From the NCBI GenBank assembly GCA_902785695.1, contig CACZZQ010000013.1, forward strand, positions 1 through 55,312: 55,312 nt of DNA, in the 5' to 3' direction. Numbering within the stretch: the first letter of the stretch is position 1; each line of letters opens with the position of its first letter. The translations under genes and the position numbers were made by a program. Shown here one piece after another: positions 52,263 to 55,312 of the stretch. The DNA is from an uncultured Prevotellaceae bacterium. Lineage in GTDB: Bacteria > Bacteroidota > Bacteroidia > Bacteroidales > Bacteroidaceae. The notes beneath the pieces were generated by a model, which worked only from the letters and a program-made list of their open reading frames with translations, was not told the origin of the DNA and made no database searches.

Positions 52263-52778
52263 TTATTTGTTACGCTCAGCGATAGCGTCAAGCAGACCGT
52301 GGATCTTGCCACCGGCATTCAAGCCAGAAACAATATTCTTGATCGGCGACTGCAGCAGAGCCACAACATCGGCGATAAGTTCGTTCTTGCTCTTGATAGC
52401 AACCAACTCGGCAAGTTTGTCAGCACCAACGAAGATGCTTTCCTCGGCATAGGCACCCTTCAGTGCGGGGATACCTTCCTTCTCATATTCCTTGAGGAGT
52501 TTGGCGGGAACATTAGCTGTCTGTGTGAACATCACAGCAGTATTGCCCTTCAAGCAGTCATACAGGGGAGAGAAATCAATCTCAGAAGCCTCGAAAGCCT
52601 TGTGGAGAAGGGTATTCTTCACAACAACCATCTTGATCTCGTTCTTGAAGCACTTGCGACGCAAGTCGCTGGTCTTCTCTGCATTCAGTCCGGTCAGGTC
52701 AACCAGATAGAAATGAGGGAACTGCTTCAGTTTCTCTCCAAGTTCTACGATAATAGTATCTTTTACTTCCTTTTTCAT
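52263..52778 (-). CDS. rplJ: Ribosomal protein L10
   Basis: The 171-residue stalk base protein starts MKKEVKDTIIVELGEKLKQF and includes LRRKCFKNEIKMVVVKNTLL. Its C-terminal helix holds L7/L12 dimers. It lies between rplA and rplL with 20- and 52-nt gaps. Confidence 0.96.
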   Translation of the reverse strand: MKKEVKDTIIVELGEKLKQFPHFYLVDLTGLNAEKTSDLRRKCFKNEIKMVVVKNTLLHKAFEASEIDFSPLYDCLKGNTAVMFTQTANVPAKLLKEYEKEGIPALKGAYAEESIFVGADKLAELVAIKSKNELIADVVALLQSPIKNIVSGLNAGGKIHGLLDAIAERNK

Positions 52779-52798
52779 TTGTCTAATCTTTTAACGAG

Positions 52799-53491
52799 TT
52801 ATTCAACTGATTTAGGATCTATCTTGATACCCTTACTCATAGTGCTTGAAAGGAAGATACTCTTGATATAAGTACCCTTAGCAGCAGCGGGCTTCAGCTT
52901 TACGATAGTAGCAATGAATTCCTTTGCGTTCTCGAAAATCTGTTCGGCATTAAAAGACACCTTACCGATTGACGTGTGCACGATACCTGCCTTGTCAACC
53001 TTGAAGTCAATCTTACCCTGCTTCACTTCCTTCACTGCTTTAGCAACATCCATAGTAACAGTGCCGCTCTTGGGGTTAGGCATCAAACCACGAGGACCGA
53101 GCACGCGACCCAAGGGACCCAACTTACCCATGCATGAGGGCATCGTAATGATTACATCAACATCAGTCCAACCGCCCTTGATCTTTTCGATATATTCGTC
53201 CAGACCAACATAGTCGGCACCAGCTTCCTTGGCGGCAGCCTCCTGATCAGGAGTACAGAGGGCGAGCACGCGAGTTACCTTACCAGTTCCGTTCGGCAGC
53301 GACACAACGCCACGAACCATCTGGTTAGCCTTACGTGGGTCAACGCCCAAGCGTACATCGATATCCACAGAAGCATCAAACTTGGTGGTGGTAATTTCCT
53401 TCACCAATGCGGCTGCTTCCTTCAAAGAGTATGCTTTCCCTGCTTCAACCTTATCAGCTACCAACTTTTGATTTTTTGTCAGTTTACTCAT
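52799..53491 (-). CDS. rplA: Ribosomal protein L1
   Basis: The 230-residue protein of the L1 stalk. Motifs [20 protein letters not shown] and [20 protein letters not shown] are typical. It binds 23S rRNA and in many bacteria represses its own operon. Confidence 0.97.
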   Translation of the reverse strand: MSKLTKNQKLVADKVEAGKAYSLKEAAALVKEITTTKFDASVDIDVRLGVDPRKANQMVRGVVSLPNGTGKVTRVLALCTPDQEAAAKEAGADYVGLDEYIEKIKGGWTDVDVIITMPSCMGKLGPLGRVLGPRGLMPNPKSGTVTMDVAKAVKEVKQGKIDFKVDKAGIVHTSIGKVSFNAEQIFENAKEFIATIVKLKPAAAKGTYIKSIFLSSTMSKGIKIDPKSVE

Positions 53492-53514
53492 TGTCTTAAA
53501 ATTGAAGTTATTTG

Positions 53515-53955
53515 TTATTCACCAGGGAAATCCCCTTTTACAGTAATACCCATACTACGTGCTGTACCGGCAATCAGTTTCATTGCGGACTCAACAGTGA
53601 AGCAGTTGAGATCGGCCATCTTGTCCTCGGCAATAGCACGAACCTGATCCCAGGTTACAGATGCCACCTTCTTACGGTTGGGCTCTGCGCTTCCGCTCTT
53701 TACCTTGGCAGCCTCGAGCAACTGAACAGCTGCGGGAGGAGTCTTGATGACAAAACTGAATGACTTGTCAGCGTAGTAAGTGATAACGACAGGAAGAATC
53801 TTACCTGCCTTATCCTGGGTTCTGGCGTTGAACTCTTTGCAGAATCCCATGATATTAATACCCTTTGAACCCAGTGCAGGTCCTACGGGAGGCGAGGGAT
53901 TCGCAGCGCCACCTTTAATCTGTAATTTGATTAATCCAGCAACTTCTTTAGCCAT
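53515..53955 (-). CDS. rplK: Ribosomal protein L11
   Basis: The 146-residue protein includes [20 protein letters not shown] (N-terminal domain, thiostrepton region with Pro-rich loop) and ends in [14 protein letters not shown]. It precedes rplA by 23 nt. Confidence 0.97.
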   Translation of the reverse strand: MAKEVAGLIKLQIKGGAANPSPPVGPALGSKGINIMGFCKEFNARTQDKAGKILPVVITYYADKSFSFVIKTPPAAVQLLEAAKVKSGSAEPNRKKVASVTWDQVRAIAEDKMADLNCFTVESAMKLIAGTARSMGITVKGDFPGE

Positions 53956-54045
53956 TTCTGTTTGTTAATTTTGAATGATTTTCATATAAGCCTTAGAGTG
54001 GAAGCCTCCTCAGCCGTATACTAGAATAGCGCACGTAACTACGCC

Positions 54046-54591
54046 TTATTCTTTCTCTACTTGGTTGAACCCAAGCTCCAGTGGGGTCTTGCGTCCAAAA
54101 ATCTTTACTGTTACCTTCAGCTTGCGCTTCTCGGTGTTTATCTCTTCAATCACTCCGCTGAATCCGCTGAACGGACCGTCGGTCACCTTCACTGCCTCGT
54201 CGAGCGTGTAAGGTACGGCAACCTCCTCGGTGCGAATTGCAGTGTCTTCTGCGATTCCCAATATGCGATTGATGTCTGACTGACGTACGGGGCTGGGGTT
54301 ATCCATGCCACCCAGGAAGCCGAGGACGTTAGGGATGAAACGCAGCGTGTGTGCTATCTCACCGTCGAGACGTGCTTCAACGAGTACATAGCCAGGGAGG
54401 AACAATTTCTCCTTGACTACTCGCTTGCCGTTGCGTAGCTGGGCATATTTCTCTGTTGGCAAGAGAATCTGACCGACAGCGTCAGCCAGAGCCTGATTAT
54501 TTTTCATTAATGCCTCCAGATACTCCTTTACCTTACCTTCTTTTCCGCTAACAGCTTTAAGGACGTACCATTTCTTTCCTGTTTCTGCCAT
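54046..54591 (-). CDS. nusG: Transcription elongation/antitermination factor NusG
   Basis: The 181-residue protein has the N-terminal NGN domain (WYVLKAVSGKEGKVKEYLEA, then FLPGYVLVEARLDGE) and a C-terminal KOW domain (VKVTDGPFSGFSGVIEEINT). NGN binds RNA polymerase and KOW contacts partners such as ribosomal protein S10. It lies between secE and rplK. Confidence 0.95.
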   Translation of the reverse strand: MAETGKKWYVLKAVSGKEGKVKEYLEALMKNNQALADAVGQILLPTEKYAQLRNGKRVVKEKLFLPGYVLVEARLDGEIAHTLRFIPNVLGFLGGMDNPSPVRQSDINRILGIAEDTAIRTEEVAVPYTLDEAVKVTDGPFSGFSGVIEEINTEKRKLKVTVKIFGRKTPLELGFNQVEKE

Positions 54592-54606
54592 CTCTTTCCT
54601 ATCTCA

Positions 54607-54795
54607 TCAACCGGGATAAACCAACGACATGACTTTTTCAAATGCGAAGTCCATACCGAAGACAACTAGCGCGATAATCACTGATGCTGTAAGAACCAAC
54701 ACAGCACTACCAGTTAGTTCCTTGACTGTTGGCCAAGTTACCTTGTGTGCCAACTCGTCGTAGCACACTTTGCAATAGTTGAAAAATTTCATCAT
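54607..54795 (-). CDS. secE: Preprotein translocase subunit SecE
   Basis: The 62-residue protein has a basic amphipathic start (CYDELAHKVTWPTVKELTGS, with the conserved W-P) and one membrane helix (AVLVLTASVIIALVVFGMDF). It is the short single-helix form common in bacteria outside the enterics. It lies between tRNA-Trp and nusG. Confidence 0.93.
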   Translation of the reverse strand: MMKFFNYCKVCYDELAHKVTWPTVKELTGSAVLVLTASVIIALVVFGMDFAFEKVMSLVYPG

Positions 54796-54814
54796 CTTCT
54801 ATTCTTTCTATTTG

Positions 54815-54887
54815 CACGGGAAGGAGGACTCGAACCCACGACCCTCGGTTTTGGAGACCGATGCTCTACCAACTGAGCTATTCCCGT
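54815..54887 (-). tRNA. tRNA-Trp (anticodon CCA)
   Basis: On the minus strand the 73-nt cloverleaf has acceptor arms ACGGGAA and TTCCCGT plus discriminator G. The D-arm is AGCTCAGTTGGTAGAGCA. The anticodon stem-loop TCGGT-CTCCAAA-ACCGA carries anticodon CCA, and the T-loop is GTTCGAGTC. The 3' CCA is not encoded. The position between tuf and secE is conserved in many bacteria. Confidence 0.97.
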
Positions 54888-54911
54888 AAGTAAGCCCCCA
54901 CCCATGAAATC

Positions 54912-54957
54912 CTAGTTTGAACTAGTTCTCACTAGTCTTACTAGTTTCCTAGTCTTA
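54912..54957. repeat. CTAGT array between tuf and tRNA-Trp
   Basis: CTAGTTTGAA, CTAGTTCTCA, CTAGTCTTA, CTAGTTTC, CTAGTCTTA with 8-10 nt spacing. The last unit overlaps the tuf stop codon. Confidence 0.7.
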
Positions 54958-55312
54958 ATCTTCGTATACCTCTGTGATCTGGCCAGAACCTACAGTACGA
55001 CCACCCTCACGGATAGCGAAACGCAGACCCTTGTTCAGAGCAACGGCGTAGATCAACTCAACAGTAATCTCAACGTTGTCACCAGGCATTACCATCTCAA
55101 CACCCTCTGGCAGAGTGATCTCACCGGTGCAGTCCATGGTACGGAGGTAGAACTGAGGACGATACTTGTTTCCGAATGGAGTGTGACGACCACCCTCTTC
55201 CTTCTTCAGTACGTAGATAGAAGCCTTGAACTTCTTGAAAGGCTTGATCTGTCCGGGATGGCAGAGCACCATACCACGCTTGATCTCGTTCTTGTCGATA
55301 CCACGGAGCAGC
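54955..55312 (-). CDS. tuf: Elongation factor Tu, C-terminal part (cut by the window)
   Basis: Only the last 118 residues are inside the window. They read [20 protein letters not shown], then [20 protein letters not shown] and end with [20 protein letters not shown] plus D. These are domains 2-3 of EF-Tu. The gene starts beyond the right edge. It opens the minus-strand tuf-tRNA-secE-nusG-ribosomal-rpoBC block. Confidence 0.96.
   Translation of the reverse strand, partial: LLRGIDKNEIKRGMVLCHPGQIKPFKKFKASIYVLKKEEGGRHTPFGNKYRPQFYLRTMDCTGEITLPEGVEMVMPGDNVEITVELIYAVALNKGLRFAIREGGRTVGSGQITEVYED

Overview
The window looks like a chromosomal segment of a Prevotella-type bacterium (Bacteroidales, Prevotellaceae). 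Three things point there. Many genes are preceded by the Bacteroidetes -7 box TAnnTTTG, and one has a full TTTG-N19-TAACTTTG promoter. The arginine pathway uses an N-succinylornithine-type carbamoyltransferase. Several families are typical of the group (DUF3943, DUF4421, DKNYY lipoprotein, small peptide ending in CDWDDEE). The species cannot be fixed from the sequence alone.

Layout. (1) 1-5.6 kb: a repeat-rich surface/outer-membrane protein and a DUF4421 gene split by a complete IS (3445-5287) with a 6-bp target duplication. (2) 5.6-8.4 kb: an accessory patch holding a type III methylase (Mod) N-terminus fused to a duplicated helix-hairpin-helix (HhH) tail, a 300-nt structured leader, an MntA-HepT toxin-antitoxin pair and the intact HhH gene. 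(3) 8.4-12.2 kb: NSS transporter, VanZ protein, glycosyltransferase, EF-P. (4) 12.3-22.3 kb, plus strand: rpmH, PASTA protein, RluA-family synthase, ddl, a four-helix-bundle gene bounded by perfect 40-bp inverted repeats, an acyltransferase, then a run of accessory genes (lipoprotein, Sel1/TPR-like, MORN-like, YwqG/DUF1963). (5) 22.3-34.3 kb, mostly minus strand: proB-proA-argF'-terC-threonine aldolase, and argD-proC-DKNYY-XRE/cupin-acyl-CoA synthetase, separated by an AEC transporter, a small peptide gene, a 22-bp palindromic tandem array and a surface-protein remnant. (6) 34.4-40 kb, plus strand: a truncated surface-protein start and a two-gene restriction-modification system whose large subunit fuses a GIY-YIG-like nuclease, an SF2 helicase and an Eco57I-like methylase. 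It sits between argD and the argR-GNAT-argG-argC operon. (7) 40-43.4 kb: that arginine operon. (8) 43.4-55.3 kb, minus strand: the classical tuf-tRNA(Trp)-secE-nusG-rplK-rplA-rplJ-rplL-rpoB-rpoC block.

The arginine and proline genes form a biosynthetic neighbourhood: argR, a GNAT enzyme, argG, argC, argD and argF' cover much of the acylated-ornithine route, and proA, proB and proC make proline from glutamate. The defence genes interrupt this neighbourhood.

The least expected signal is genome-scale repeat activity. Short arrays with a 7-nt period (GTGAAGA, AATTGAG, AATTCTT and relatives) and arrays with a roughly 9-nt period (CTAGTnnnn) lie between genes, and also in frame inside housekeeping enzymes. 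There they add peptides such as [11 protein letters not shown] to a glycosyltransferase, TerC, ProA and the acyl-CoA synthetase. All functional assignments come from reading protein motifs by eye; no database search was run.
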